A stretch of 64,000 bases of DNA from Strigamia acuminata (lineage: Eukaryota; Arthropoda; Chilopoda; Geophilomorpha; Linotaeniidae), in assembly GCA_949358305.1 (NCBI GenBank), contig OX442315.1, forward strand, positions 6,535,875 to 6,599,874, given 5' to 3'. Position numbers and translations under genes: made by a program. How positions within the stretch are numbered: the first letter of the stretch is position 1; each line of letters opens with the position of its first letter. Below, piece by piece: positions 8,664 to 18,829 of the stretch. The notes beneath the pieces were generated by a model. It was not told the DNA's origin and made no database searches. It was given only the letters and a program-made list of their open reading frames with translations.

Positions 8664-11600
8664 CTGGGGCCGGAGTGGTATCACCACTCAACTCTTCCAT
8701 GTCGTGAGTTTCCAGAACGCACAATCGCTGTACTGGTCGACGCAAGTTCTTTCCGACTGGTAACTTTATCTCACATGCGCGAACACGACCGTCTCGTCCA
8801 CGGAATATCTCAACGACTCTTCCTATTTTCCAGGTCATCCTGGGCTGGTTTAACTCTTCTACGAGAACTACATCTCCTTGTTTAACTTCTCGTGAATTCT
8901 TATCATTTTTACGGTGAACTCTCAGCTCGGTGAGATATTCCTTTTGCCATCGCGTCCACCAATGTCCTAACTTCAGTTGACGGAGTTTCCAACGCTTCAA
9001 AATCGTGACTGATGTCGATGGCAACTGTTGAATCGTTTTTTGGCTGGGGTCTGGCAAAGTACAGCTTCGTTTTCCGACCAGAAAATGAGCTGGAGTGAGT
9101 GGGTGACTGTCTTCGTCTTCAGTGTATACGTAGGAGAGTGGTCGCGAATTTATGCACGACTCGACTTCCGAGAGAATGGTTGTCAATTCTTCAAAATCTA
9201 GGGATGACTTTCCCAAGACCTTTTTCAAGCTGGACTTAGTTGACTTCACCATTCGCTCCCAAAAGCCACCCCACCACGGTGCACGTTCGACTATATACTG
9301 CCATTTCACGCCTCGTTCGGTCAGAAATCCTTGTATCTGTTCACCTCTCACTGCATTCAACAAAACACAAAGTTCTTTCTCTGTTCGCTTGAACGTCAGC
9401 GCATTGTCGGAGTAGATCGTGCTTGGGACTCCTCTGCGCGCAAAAAATCGTTTCAATGCCTGAATGAATCGCTCCGTATTCATGCTTGAAACTAATTCCA
9501 AGTGCACGGCTCGAACAACCGCACACGTGAACACGACGATGTAGCATTTTTCTCCACTACGTTGGTACAATGGGCCCGCGAAGTCGACTCCAACGACTTG
9601 AAATGGCTCAGCTTGAGTGACACGATCTGGTGGCAACGATGATTCTGTCTGGCGCACGAAACGTCCTTGCACTCGCTTGCACACGAAACATTTGTGTAAC
9701 ACGCTTTTTACTGTCCTTCTCAGCTTTGGCATCCAAAACTTTTGACGAATTTCTGCCAAAGTCTCTCCAAGTCCACCGTGGAAAATTCTTTGATGTGCTT
9801 CTGAAACGATAAGAGTGGTTAAAATGTGATTTGAGGGCAAAACATAAGGATTTTTCATGTTGCTGTCGATTTTTGCCCATCGCAATCTGGTATTCAATCG
9901 CATTAAACCATTTTCGTCTATATAACACGAGACTTTGTTCAAAAAAGAGTTATGAGCGAACTCCTGACGATGGCTGAGTGCTGCGAGTTCTGTTGCAAAG
10001 TTCGATTGTTGCATTACACGAAGCCAATAAAGCTCTGCTGCCGATAATTCATCCACCGTCAACGGTGCGCCATTTCTAACTTTGTCTCTGGTGTTTTTGA
10101 CGAATCTTTGCACCCATCCGGTCACTCGTACTAATCGTCTCCAGCTGCCGTATTTTGATGGCTCGTCCATCAATGGTGGCTCTGGAATCACGGCTGCTGC
10201 TGCCAAATAGTCCTCTGAATCGATCTCGTCGCTATTCTCGTCTATTTTAATGTCTGGCCATTCGTTCTCGTCCTTCACAAGCCACTCGGGGCCATTCCAC
10301 CACGTATTCGCTTGAATCAACGCCTCTGCATCTATCCCTCGTGTTAGAAGGTCTGCTGGATTCTGGACTCCTGGACAGTGTCGCCAACTCGAAAAAGGTA
10401 CGTGTATCTGGATTTCCTCCACTCTCCTGGCTACGAATGGAATGGCTTTCCTTTTCTCGTTCAACCAACACAAAACGATTGTCGAATCTGTCCAAGCTGT
10501 AACTTTTGCAGTGGTGAATTGTTTCAGTCTGTGCGCAATTCTGGCCAGCAGCAAAGCTCCCATCAACTCGAGTCTGGGCAACGTAATCGTCTTAATTGGT
10601 GCGATCCTGCATTTGGAAAGAATAAAAAATACATTACAACTTCCATTTGGGTGACGCACACGATTGTACGCCACCACCCCGTACGCTAAGGGGCTTGCAT
10701 CACAAAAAAGGTGGATTTCGTGATTGTTCAGGTCTGCATCCAAGCCAAAATGCCGTGGCACGCGAATATGTTCTAACAATGGCAACTGCACTTTCCATTT
10801 CTCCCATTGTTCGATAAGTTCGAGGGGGACACGATTGTCCCACCCAATCTGCAACTTCCACAACTGCTGGAAAAACAGCTTTCCTGAAACTGTAAACGGC
10901 GAAGCAAATCCTAAAGGATCGAATATCTGTGCAACCAACTGAATAACCTGACGTTTAGTGTTCGAATCACGTTCTAAAGTTGCCCTCACATCCTCGAGTT
11001 CCAGTGATAAATCGTCTCTAACGCCGTTCCACTTTAACCCCAACACTTTTTGCTCATCCTCGAACGTTGCAGTTGGATGGTCAGCAGCAAATTGCTCTCG
11101 TAGCACTGGGGAATTGCTGTACCATTTCACCAGCTCCATATTGGCTTCGAGCATGATGGTTGACGTCTTCTTGTAGACATCAATGGCTTCTGTTGTTGTC
11201 TTTTCACTGTTCAAAAAGTCATCAACATAAAATCTCTTTAACAATTTCATAATTAATTCGGGAAAACGATCTGCATATTGTTCGAGATGGTGTTGTATCG
11301 TTCCGTTCAAGAGATAGGGACTTGGAGATGCTCCAAATAGGACTCTGGTTTGTCGGAGAATCTCCAACACGATTGGTCCTTCAACGTCCCATCCATCCGC
11401 GATCCACAGAAACCTCACCGCATCTCGGTCAGCTAACGCCAGCAAAATTTGATGAAACGCTTGTTTAATGTCTCCAATCAATGCCACAATGAATTGTCTG
11501 AAAAATAAAAGGGCATTGATTAATTCTGGAAGGAGATTTGGCCCTGTAAACAGGCAGTCGTTGAGAGAGCGACTCTTCTGCGCGTGCGACGAGGCGTCGT

Positions 11601-13875
11601 AGACTATGCGCAATTTTGTGGTGCTTCTCCGCTCTCGAATTACTGGTCGATGTGGGAGGTAGTAACACCCAGTCTGGTTGGCTACTTCTGGGGCCGTTTC
11701 GATTATTCCAGCGATTTTCTGGTCGTCCAGAACCTTCTTATAGCGGTGGTACAAGTCCGGATTTTGTTTAAACTTGCGAACAAGATTCCACAGTCTCTTA
11801 AGTGCAATTTGATAGTTGCTGTCCAACTCTGATTTGTCCAGCAACCAAGGCAGTCGCACCTCGTACCGCTCACCCGTCCAGTTGATGGACTCTTTAAATT
11901 TTGCTACTGCTTGATCATCTTCGTCCTGGGCGCTGGTGAGAGTTTCGTGGGGGATGCCTACTGCTTCCAACTCCCAAAAACGTTGAAGAAGGTGGTCGAG
12001 TCGGTCTTCGTACTGCACAAGATTCACGTGGGTTGCTGACTGTCTAACCGTTTCATCTTGGCTTCTGATCGCGCCGTGGATTGTCCAACCGAGAGACGTG
12101 TGAAGACACATCAATCCCTCATCTAAACGTTTTGATTCGCCTGTTACGATACGCCAAAAGTGGTCCGCTCCAATTAAAATTGCCACCTCGTCTTGCTGGG
12201 TCGACATCTGGTCGATGTTTAACGCGATCTTGTGTTTGCGCAACATCTCGCGCACGTTTGGTCCTGACTGCCTCGCGACTGAGTGAGTTATTCTTGGTAC
12301 TTCAATTAATTCTAGATCAATAAATTTATTAGTATCAGTTATATTTCGCAAAGTCACTTTTACGCGACGACGACAAACGCTTTCAGTTTTGGAATCGCCA
12401 AAACTAGAAATCTGCATGTTCTGCTTTCCCACTACTTGGGCATCGAGTTCATTCACTAGTTTCTGGCTAATAAACGATCTGTGGCTTCCGCCATCAAACA
12501 TGCACTGCACCGCCTTGGTTTTACAGTTGGATTCCACATTTGTCATTAATACTTGCAAAAATAAGTCAGTGTTCTCTGCTGTAATTGCTGCTGCTGTCAA
12601 CGTCGACACAAGAACGGTCTCTGGCTTGGTAGTCGGTGTCTCGCACAACAGGATATGGTGGAACCGCTCGCAGTTCACACACTTCTCTTTCTGGGGACAG
12701 CTGCGTGCCATATGTTTGCTGCCCAAACATCTAAAACACGTTCGTTTCGTCATGCACCGCTTCAATCGATCTGGAATGTTGAGCGGACAATCTTCCTTCT
12801 TGTGCGACGCATCGTCGCAGAATACGCAACTGGATGATGAAACGTTGGTAGTCAATGCATTGGCTGAGGCTATTTTGTCGTTACGCGTCGGCTTCTTGTA
12901 GTCGACGAACGTCTTGGCGGCTGGTTTCTCTGTCTGGTCGCTCACGGCTACGTGTTCTTCTCGTAACTCCAGTTCGGCTCTGAAAAACTCCAAAAACAGT
13001 TTCATATCGTGAGTGTTTTCTTTATTTTTGCGTGCAAAATCAAGTGCAATAACGTCAGGCACTGCATTTCGTATCAATGGACACAATACAATTCCAAACG
13101 TGGCTGTATCGATTTCTTCAGTCTCGAGACTTCGAATATGCAATTCGCACGTGTCGTAGAGTCTACGCAACTCAACGAGGTCGCTAACTCGTTTTACTGG
13201 TTTAAGTTTCATCAAAGTCTGAATGTGAGCGTTCACGATGACTTCTTTTCGCCCAAATCGATTTTGAAGTAAAGTCACTGCAGTTTCATAGTTCTCATCG
13301 CTGATTTTGAGACCATGAACAACTGTTGCTGCAGTACCTTCGAGAACTGAGTTCAAATATACGAATTTGGCTTTTGCTGTAAGTGAACCGTTGCCGTGGA
13401 CACTCAACTCGAAATTGGACCAAAACTTTGACCACTCAACAGGATTCCCGCTGAAATTCCGCATTACTAACTTTGGCAGCTTTATTGTCCCTTCGCCTGA
13501 GTTGCTCGTGGCGCTGCCGCCGATTGGAATCGCTGGGGGTATAACTGGTGCTGGTGGCCGTAAAAGTTCTTCCAATTTGACTTCAATATCGGTAAGAGAG
13601 TCGATTATCAACTCACGGAAATCTTCGTTGTCGCTTTCTTCTTTCTCCAAATCCGCACGCGTAACAATCATCGGCGATATCTTATCGTCGAGCGCTGTCA
13701 ATTGTTCACTCTTTGCTAACAACTGGTTTTTTAATCGTTTCAACGCGAGGATTTCTGGAGCAACGTTGGCTAATTCGACGAGTACCGCATTACATAACCG
13801 CTTGGCTCCTTCTCTGGACGTGGCTTGTTGAGCGCGCAAACGATCAAGGGCGTCCATTTTGAAATTTTCGGTCAA
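8659..13875 (-). CDS. BEL/Pao Gag-Pol polyprotein, 1738 aa
   Basis: Gag (residues 1-340) includes the LPKLVMRNFSGNPVEWSKFW segment of the DUF1759 family. Zinc knuckles follow (CVFCDDASHKKEDC; CFRCLGSKHMARSC; CVNCERFHHILLC). A retropepsin-like region reads CMFDGGSHRSFIS, with DGG where DSG is usual. Reverse transcriptase has the core motif RFYVDDFL near residue 883; RNase H has LFCDASPLAYG and AWTDST. Integrase has an HHCC region (AHQRIFHGG...CFVCKRV) and the DDE triad (VGVDFAGP, YSDNALTF, GGFWERMVKS, about residues 1428, 1490 and 1537). A DUF5641-like tail (GHWWTRWQKEYL) closes it. No frameshift or internal stop. The product would copy element RNA to DNA in virus-like particles and integrate it. 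No envelope gene is present. Confidence 0.93.
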   Translation of the reverse strand: MTENFKMDALDRLRAQQATSREGAKRLCNAVLVELANVAPEILALKRLKNQLLAKSEQLTALDDKISPMIVTRADLEKEESDNEDFRELIIDSLTDIEVKLEELLRPPAPVIPPAIPIGGSATSNSGEGTIKLPKLVMRNFSGNPVEWSKFWSNFELSVHGNGSLTAKAKFVYLNSVLEGTAATVVHGLKISDENYETAVTLLQNRFGRKEVIVNAHIQTLMKLKPVKRVSDLVELRRLYDTCELHIRSLETEEIDTATFGIVLCPLIRNAVPDVIALDFARKNKENTHDMKLFLEFFRAELELREEHVAVSDQTEKPAAKTFVDYKKPTRNDKIASANALTTNVSSSSCVFCDDASHKKEDCPLNIPDRLKRCMTKRTCFRCLGSKHMARSCPQKEKCVNCERFHHILLCETPTTKPETVLVSTLTAAAITAENTDLFLQVLMTNVESNCKTKAVQCMFDGGSHRSFISQKLVNELDAQVVGKQNMQISSFGDSKTESVCRRRVKVTLRNITDTNKFIDLELIEVPRITHSVARQSGPNVREMLRKHKIALNIDQMSTQQDEVAILIGADHFWRIVTGESKRLDEGLMCLHTSLGWTIHGAIRSQDETVRQSATHVNLVQYEDRLDHLLQRFWELEAVGIPHETLTSAQDEDDQAVAKFKESINWTGERYEVRLPWLLDKSELDSNYQIALKRLWNLVRKFKQNPDLYHRYKKVLDDQKIAGIIETAPEVANQTGCYYLPHRPVIRERRSTTKLRIVYDASSHAQKSRSLNDCLFTGPNLLPELINALLFFRQFIVALIGDIKQAFHQILLALADRDAVRFLWIADGWDVEGPIVLEILRQTRVLFGASPSPYLLNGTIQHHLEQYADRFPELIMKLLKRFYVDDFLNSEKTTTEAIDVYKKTSTIMLEANMELVKWYSNSPVLREQFAADHPTATFEDEQKVLGLKWNGVRDDLSLELEDVRATLERDSNTKRQVIQLVAQIFDPLGFASPFTVSGKLFFQQLWKLQIGWDNRVPLELIEQWEKWKVQLPLLEHIRVPRHFGLDADLNNHEIHLFCDASPLAYGVVAYNRVRHPNGSCNVFFILSKCRIAPIKTITLPRLELMGALLLARIAHRLKQFTTAKVTAWTDSTIVLCWLNEKRKAIPFVARRVEEIQIHVPFSSWRHCPGVQNPADLLTRGIDAEALIQANTWWNGPEWLVKDENEWPDIKIDENSDEIDSEDYLAAAAVIPEPPLMDEPSKYGSWRRLVRVTGWVQRFVKNTRDKVRNGAPLTVDELSAAELYWLRVMQQSNFATELAALSHRQEFAHNSFLNKVSCYIDENGLMRLNTRLRWAKIDSNMKNPYVLPSNHILTTLIVSEAHQRIFHGGLGETLAEIRQKFWMPKLRRTVKSVLHKCFVCKRVQGRFVRQTESSLPPDRVTQAEPFQVVGVDFAGPLYQRSGEKCYIVVFTCAVVRAVHLELVSSMNTERFIQALKRFFARRGVPSTIYSDNALTFKRTEKELCVLLNAVRGEQIQGFLTERGVKWQYIVERAPWWGGFWERMVKSTKSSLKKVLGKSSLDFEELTTILSEVESCINSRPLSYVYTEDEDSHPLTPAHFLVGKRSCTLPDPSQKTIQQLPSTSVTILKRWKLRQLKLGHWWTRWQKEYLTELRVHRKNDKNSREVKQGDVVLVEELNQPRMTWKIGRVVEIFRGRDGRVRACEIKLPVGKNLRRPVQRLCVLETHDMEELSGDTTPAPV

Positions 13876-13938
13876 AATTCGGCGTGGTCGGCTTTACGAT
13901 GCTGTTTTCTACTTATTTCTGTCCGGATTCACTGATTT

Positions 13939-13956
13939 TCCCGGGTTTCGGCACCA
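13939..13956 (-). promoter_or_regulatory. BEL/Pao primer-binding site, tRNA-Phe type
   Basis: Minus-strand TGGTGCCGAAACCCGGGA directly abuts the 5' LTR. Its complement, TCCCGGGTTTCGGCA plus CCA, equals the 3' end of animal tRNA-Phe(GAA) as I know it. Confidence 0.8.
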
Positions 13957-14285
13957 TTTGAAGATTCGCAAAGTCGATTTGTAACTAATTTTGACTAAAA
14001 CTGTGTAAATTTACTACTTTTCTAACTTTTATGAATTCTCGAAATAAAGCATGTCTTTTTTGGGTTAAGAACAAGTTTATTGTAATTTCTGGGGGTCACA
14101 AGTACAAATTCAGGGGAACAAAGGGTGAAACAAGATAATTTATGACACTTTTACAGCACTTCCGGTCACGCGTCATCCAATATCACTCAAAAACACCTCC
14201 TGCAGGTTGGCTTCTCTGTGCTGCGCCGTGCTCTTTCCCTCGAACTCGTGCGACCTTGTTACTTCTAACAACGCCAGTTTTCACA
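13957..14285 (-). repeat. BEL/Pao 5' LTR
   Basis: Same length and, by eye, same sequence as 8335-8663. It should contain the promoter for the element. Confidence 0.88.
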
Positions 14286-14290
14286 CACAC

Positions 14291-15541
14291 GTTTTTATAA
14301 TAATTTATTAAAAAATTCTTGAAAAGTATTGAAATACCTTTTAACAATAGTTTCACATTATTTTAAAGTAAACTTTTTCAAAGTTAAACCAAAAAACATC
14401 ATGTGCGGTATTTGTTAATTTGTGATGCAGTGAAGCATCTAGTGTTAACTGACAGCTGTCGTCTGACAACGTAAAAAGTTTAAAAACGTGTGTTATTGAG
14501 GTTAAACAGTTGTAAAAGCACGAAAAAAATTAAAAAATTGATTTTTTGAAAACTTTTATTCACCTACAAGTAAAACTTCCAGCCCGATTAGAATTGCAAG
14601 AACAATTTGGAATTTTACATGAATAATGGGGGAGAAAAGGAAAAATAAGAAAAATATTAATAAAAATATATATTTTTCTTTGAAAATTTATTATTTAAAA
14701 TATTTTTGTGTAAATTATGTATTTAATTTGCTTTCCTCTTTATTTCAGATTAAATATCCAATTATACAGCCGCAATAATGACACCACAATTGGCCTTCGT
14801 CGACATGTTCGAGTTCGACGAGGAAATGCACAAACACACACTTGTGTAAGTAAATCTTAAAAAATTCATTATTTACAACTTAATCACTTTATAAATCGAG
14901 GTAAATTCCGTCTCAAATTCAATACGAATTAAGATATGCTGGTTGAATATTAAAATTTTAAAAGATATTTATTTTTTCTAAAAGCTTATTGTAAAGATTT
15001 GAGGCGCCCCTTCTTTATGTAGTGATCCTGCACGGCGATACTTGCTTGGAGGGACTGTAGAAAGATTTAAAAACGTGTGTTATTGAGGTTTTTAGGAAAT
15101 AATTGAATGAATTTCGGTATTTGTAATTTTTACGAAACTTGCTGAATTCGAACGAGTCTGTTTATGAGCACATTTACTTGGGTGAATAAATTTTGCTTCA
15201 AATTAAATGTGAATTAAGATATTACTTATGAATAATAAATTTTTAAAAGAAATTTATTTTTTCCAACTGGTTTAACGTGGTGTCCTCTCGTTTTTAATAC
15301 GGCTTACAGTTTTATCGATTCTTTTTTCGATTTTAATCATTTTGTCATGTTTTTGCGCATTCTTATACTGTTTGAACCCAATGTAGCACGATTTTACACG
15401 GTTTGAACCCGATTCTAGACGTTTTTACATTATTTTATCCGATGTTTACATGAGTACATACTGTCTTTACAATATGTTGTTAAAAAAATTTCTGTAAAGT
15501 TTTGAAATACTTTTAACAATAGATTATCAATTTATTTTAAA
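14291..15541 (+). repeat. First copy of a duplicated host repeat unit
   Basis: Holds GTGATGCAGTGAAGCATCTA, TAAACAGTTGTAAAAGCACG, GCCCGATTAGAATTGCAAGA and a splice-flanked block at 14749-14845. The same order recurs at 17548-18190. It preserves the uninterrupted junction AAAGTAAACTTTTTC, into which the second copy received the foldback element. No gene recognised beyond the exon-like block. Confidence 0.65.
14749..14845 (+). other. Exon-like block, type 2, copy 1
   Basis: Preceded by CCTCTTTATTTCAG and followed by GTAAGTAAAT, close to ideal splice sites. It contains a short frame, MTPQLAFVDMFEFDEEMHKH. The second copy (17908-18008) preserves the splice sites, but its ATG reads ACG and it carries indels, so protein coding is doubtful. 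Confidence 0.45.
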
Positions 15542-15547
15542 GTAAAC

Positions 15548-17541
15548 TATGGTGGCCCAGAAGGGCCATCGTAATTTGTTTAAAAATAGAAAAATTTACA
15601 CGTGGCCCAGGAGGGCCATCGGCCCAGGAGGGCCAAAAAAATAAAAAATTTCAAAAATGAAACAATTTTAAAATTTTGGAAAAGTCGTGGACCAGGAGGG
15701 CCATCGACCCAGAAGGGCCACCCAAATTTTTTTCATTTTTGATAAAATATCCACGTGGCCCAGGAGGGCCATCGGCCCAGAAGGGCCAAAAAAATAAAAA
15801 ATTTTAAAAATAAAACAATTTCAAAATTTTGGAAAAGCCGTGGCCCAGGAGGGCCATCGACCCAGAAGGGCCACCCAAATTTTTTTTATTTTTGATAAAA
15901 TATCCACGTGGCCCAGGAGGGCCATCGGCCCAGAAGGGCCAAAAAAATAAAAAATTTCAAAAATGAAATTTTTTTGAAATTTTTGAAAAGCCGTGGCCCA
16001 GGAGGGCCATTGACCCAGAAGGGCCATCGAAATTTTTTCTATTTATTGGAAAAAAGTCCACGTGGCCCAGGAGGGCCATGGGACCAGGAGGGCCATCGGC
16101 CCAGGAGGGCCAAAAAAATAAAAAATTTCAGAAATGAAATTTTTTTGAAATTTTTCATTTTTTATTTTTTTGGCCCTCCTGGGCCGATGGCCCTCCTGGG
16201 CCACGTGTAAATTTTTCTAATTATTGGAAAAAAGTCCACGTGGCCCAGGAGGGCCATCGGACCAGAAGGGCCAAAGTCCCAAAACACCTCAAGATGATTC
16301 AAAAACTTCCCACAAACATAAAAACACCACCGAAATGGCTAAATCATTCAAAAAATGTAAAAATAGAGTACGAAAAATGGCTTAAAACATCAAATAAAAC
16401 GTCTAAAACATAAAAACCCAAGAAAAAGGTGACTTTGTACGTTTTAAAATGCATTTCAAACGACTGAAAATCTCAATTGTGTCATATACGACGCTTTTTT
16501 CATCCAATCATACGAACCACGCATCATCTGCGGCCTCAATCCGTGTTGCACGAGCCCCGAGCCGCAATCCTGACTCCCCGCCAACACTCGATGATGATCC
16601 GCACACGCCAAGCCCGAAACCCCGTCGCTCGAATCAGGCGACTGTTGCCCGCATCCACACCCGAATCGGGCGAATGTTGATATTGCGGCTGCGCAAAGTA
16701 CTCGTGGACCCCGCCAAACGCGAAACCAGGGTTACCCGACCCGTTCACGGAATTCACGGGACTCCCGAAACTCCAGTCGTCGAAAACCGGAGTCCGCGAC
16801 GAACAAAACGACGAATTCGACGCTTGGCCGGGCCAAGACGTTTGATGCGGCGCACCGGGCTCTGTCACGCCGCCCAACTGGCTCACGGTGCACGGCGATT
16901 TAGCCATTTCGGTGGTGTTTTTATGTTTGTGGGAAGTTTTTGGATCATCTTGAGGTGTTTTGGGACTTTGGCCCTTCTGGTCCGATGGCCCTCCTGGGCC
17001 ACGTGGACTTTTTTCTAATAAATAGAAAAATTTACACGTGGCCCAGGAGGGCCATCGGCCCAGGAGGGCCAAAAAAGTAAAAAATGAAAAATTTCCAAAA
17101 AATTTCATTTCTGAAATTTTTTATTTTTTTGGCCCTCCTGGGCCGATGGCCCTCCTGGTCCCATGGCCCTCTTGGGCCACGTGGACTTTTTTCCAATAAA
17201 TAGAAAAAATTTTGATGGCCCTTCTGGGTCGATGGCCTTCCTGGGCCACGGCTTTTCAAAAATTTCAAAAAAATTTTATTTTTGAAATTTTTTATTTTTT
17301 TGGCCCTTCTGGGCCGATGGCCCTCCTGGGCCACGTGGATATTTTATCAAAAATGAAAAAAATTTGGGTGGCCCTTCTGGGTCGATGGCCCTCCTGGGCC
17401 ACGGCTTTTCCAAAATTTTGAAATTGTTTCATTTTTGAAGTTTTTTATTTTTTTGGCCCTCCTGGGCCGATGGCCCTCTTGGGCCACGTGTAAATTTTTC
17501 TATTTTTAAACAAATTACGATGGCCCTTCTGGGCCACCATA
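15548..17541. mobile_element. Foldback transposon FB1 with captured gene fragment
   Basis: The ends are TATGGTGGCCC and its complement, flanked by GTAAAC at 15542-15547 and 17542-17547. Left arm is 15548-16345, right arm 16897-17541. Both arms are built of repeated GTGGCCCAGGAGGGCCATCG and GGCCCAGAAGGGCC blocks separated by AT-rich linkers, and end inwardly in the same AACACCTCAAGATGATTC...GCCATTTCGGTGGTG segment. The middle 551 bp (16346-16896) is unlike the arms: GC-rich and protein-like. The paralogous unit at 14350-14390 is the empty site. No transposase frame is present, so it must have been moved in trans. Confidence 0.85.
16346..16896 (-). pseudogene. Captured fragment resembling caudal (Cdx) first exon
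   Basis: Read on the minus strand, one frame from 16907 gives MAKSPCTVSQLGG...RTPVFDDWSFGSPVNSVNG...YFAQPQYQHSPDSG. A second frame (after one shift near 16630-16650) gives QQSPDSSDG...GLRPQMMRG, then SYDWMKKASY and a stop. YDWMKK-SY is very close to the hexapeptide that precedes the homeodomain in Caudal/Cdx proteins (FDWMKKPAY or YEWMKKPSY), and the Ser/Gly/Gln-rich sequence suits the N-terminal exon. No homeodomain is present. The frame shift and lack of a donor mark it as a broken, captured piece. The identification rests on one short motif and needs a search. Confidence 0.5.
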
Positions 17542-17547
17542 GTAAAC

Positions 17548-18366
17548 CTTCGAAAAAAAGTGAAACATCGTACATTTACTAATTTGTGATGCAGCGAAGC
17601 ATCTATTGTAAACTGACAGCTGCCATCTGTAAACGTAAAAAGTTTAAAAATGTGTGTTATTGAGGTTAAACAGTTGTAAAAGCACGAACAAAATTGAAAT
17701 ATTGATTTTTTTTAAAAATTTTATTCACCTAAAACTTTCAGCCCGATTAGAATTGCAAGAACAATTTGGAATTTTACATGAATAATGATAGAGAAAAGGA
17801 AAAACAAGAAAAATGTTAATAAAAATATATATTTTTCTTTGAGAATTTATTTTTTAAAATATTTTTGTGAAAATTGTGCATTTAATTTGCTTACCTCTTT
17901 ATTTCAGATTAAACATCCAATTATACAGTCACAATAACGACACCACAATTGGCCTTCGTCGACATCACGTTCGAGTTCGACGAGCAAAATGCACAAACAC
18001 ACATTTCTGTAAGTAAGTCTTAAAAAATTCATTATTTACAACTTAATCACTTTATAAATCGAGGTAAATTCCGTCTCAAATTCAATACGAATTAAGATAA
18101 GCTGGTTGAATATTAAAATTTTAAAAGAGATTTATTTTTTCTATAAGCTTATTGTAAAGATTTGATGCGCCCCTTCTTTATGTAGTGATTCTGCATGGCG
18201 ATACTTGCTTGGAAGGGAATGCATAAAGGTTTTCAATTGAATAGTAATACTCGTAGTTGGTTTGGGGCATCAAATGTTTTCAAGTGTGCGTCAAGATTTT
18301 TGTCAAATGTTTTTATCATTAATAAATTATTTGTTTATTTTTTTTTTATATTTTTTCTCTTTCCAG
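17548..18366 (+). repeat. Second copy of the duplicated host repeat unit
   Basis: Continues the copy that starts before FB1. It is aligned with 14370-15010 by GTGATGCAGCGAAGCATCTA, GCCCGATTAGAATTGCAAGA and CTTATTGTAAAGATTTGA. A type 2 exon-like block is at 17908-18008. Confidence 0.65.
17908..18008 (+). other. Exon-like block, type 2, copy 2
   Basis: Bounded by CCTCTTTATTTCAG and GTAAGTAAGT. It matches 14749-14845 except for small indels, including CGACATCACGTTCGAG in place of CGACATGTTCGAG. Confidence 0.45.
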
Positions 18367-18449
18367 CGGTACTCCAGCGAGATTTTTTTTATGTCGATTT
18401 GTCACTCGGAGTCACGGAACTACTGGTGGTTTACTCACTGTAGTACAAC

Positions 18450-18705
18450 AGGAAGTAAGAGAAGAAGTGAGACTACATTGTAGGAAGAAGAACGGTGAGA
18501 CTACATTGTAGGAAGAAGAGCAGCGAGACCGCGTTTTAGGAAGAAGAGCAGCGAGACTGCGTTTTAGGAAGAAGAAAGCGAGACTGCGTTTTAGGAAGAA
18601 GAGCAGCGAGACTGCGTTTTAGGAAGAAGAGCAGCGAGACTGCGTTTTAGGAAGAAGAGCAGCGAGACTGCGTTTTAGGAAGAAGAACAGCGAGACGTGA
18701 CGTGA
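18450..18705. repeat. 28-bp minisatellite
   Basis: About nine copies of AGGAAGAAGAGCAGCGAGAC plus TGCGTTTT; the earliest copies have CTACATTGT in place of CTGCGTTTT. It lies downstream of a TTTTTTCTCTTTCCAG acceptor-like site at 18366. Confidence 0.75.
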
Positions 18706-18829
18706 ATGCCTAGAACAGCAACAGTAAAAGATCCCTGAATTCAAACATGGCAGTTGAGGTTGTAATAATAATAATAATATCAAGTTCATAATATCCTAGT
18801 TTTGATGGGAAAGATCATGCCCATGCGGA

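Larger units (their letters stand above)
8335..14285 (-). mobile_element. Complete BEL/Pao LTR retrotransposon
   Basis: Two LTRs of 329 bp (8335-8663 and 13957-14285) appear identical. CACAC flanks both sides (8330-8334, 14286-14290), a 5-bp target duplication as expected for BEL/Pao. Immediately inside the 5' LTR lies a primer site complementary to tRNA-Phe. One long intact ORF covers gag and pol. Matching LTRs and an open frame indicate recent insertion and possible autonomy. Confidence 0.92.

Noticed and set aside
8520-13831. Plus-strand frames of 60-170 codons inside the BEL element
   Set aside because: Antisense shadows of the intact pol frame; no domains or start context.
14749-14845. 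Conserved small protein MTPQLAFVDMFEFDEE
   Set aside because: The second copy lacks the ATG and carries indels while keeping splice sites, so coding constraint is not supported.
15908-17334. Repeated GPGGP-type frames (MAQEGHRPRRAKKIKNFKNE) as a collagen-like protein
   Set aside because: They come from translating the inverted GGCCCAGGAGGGCC arms of FB1 and appear on both strands.
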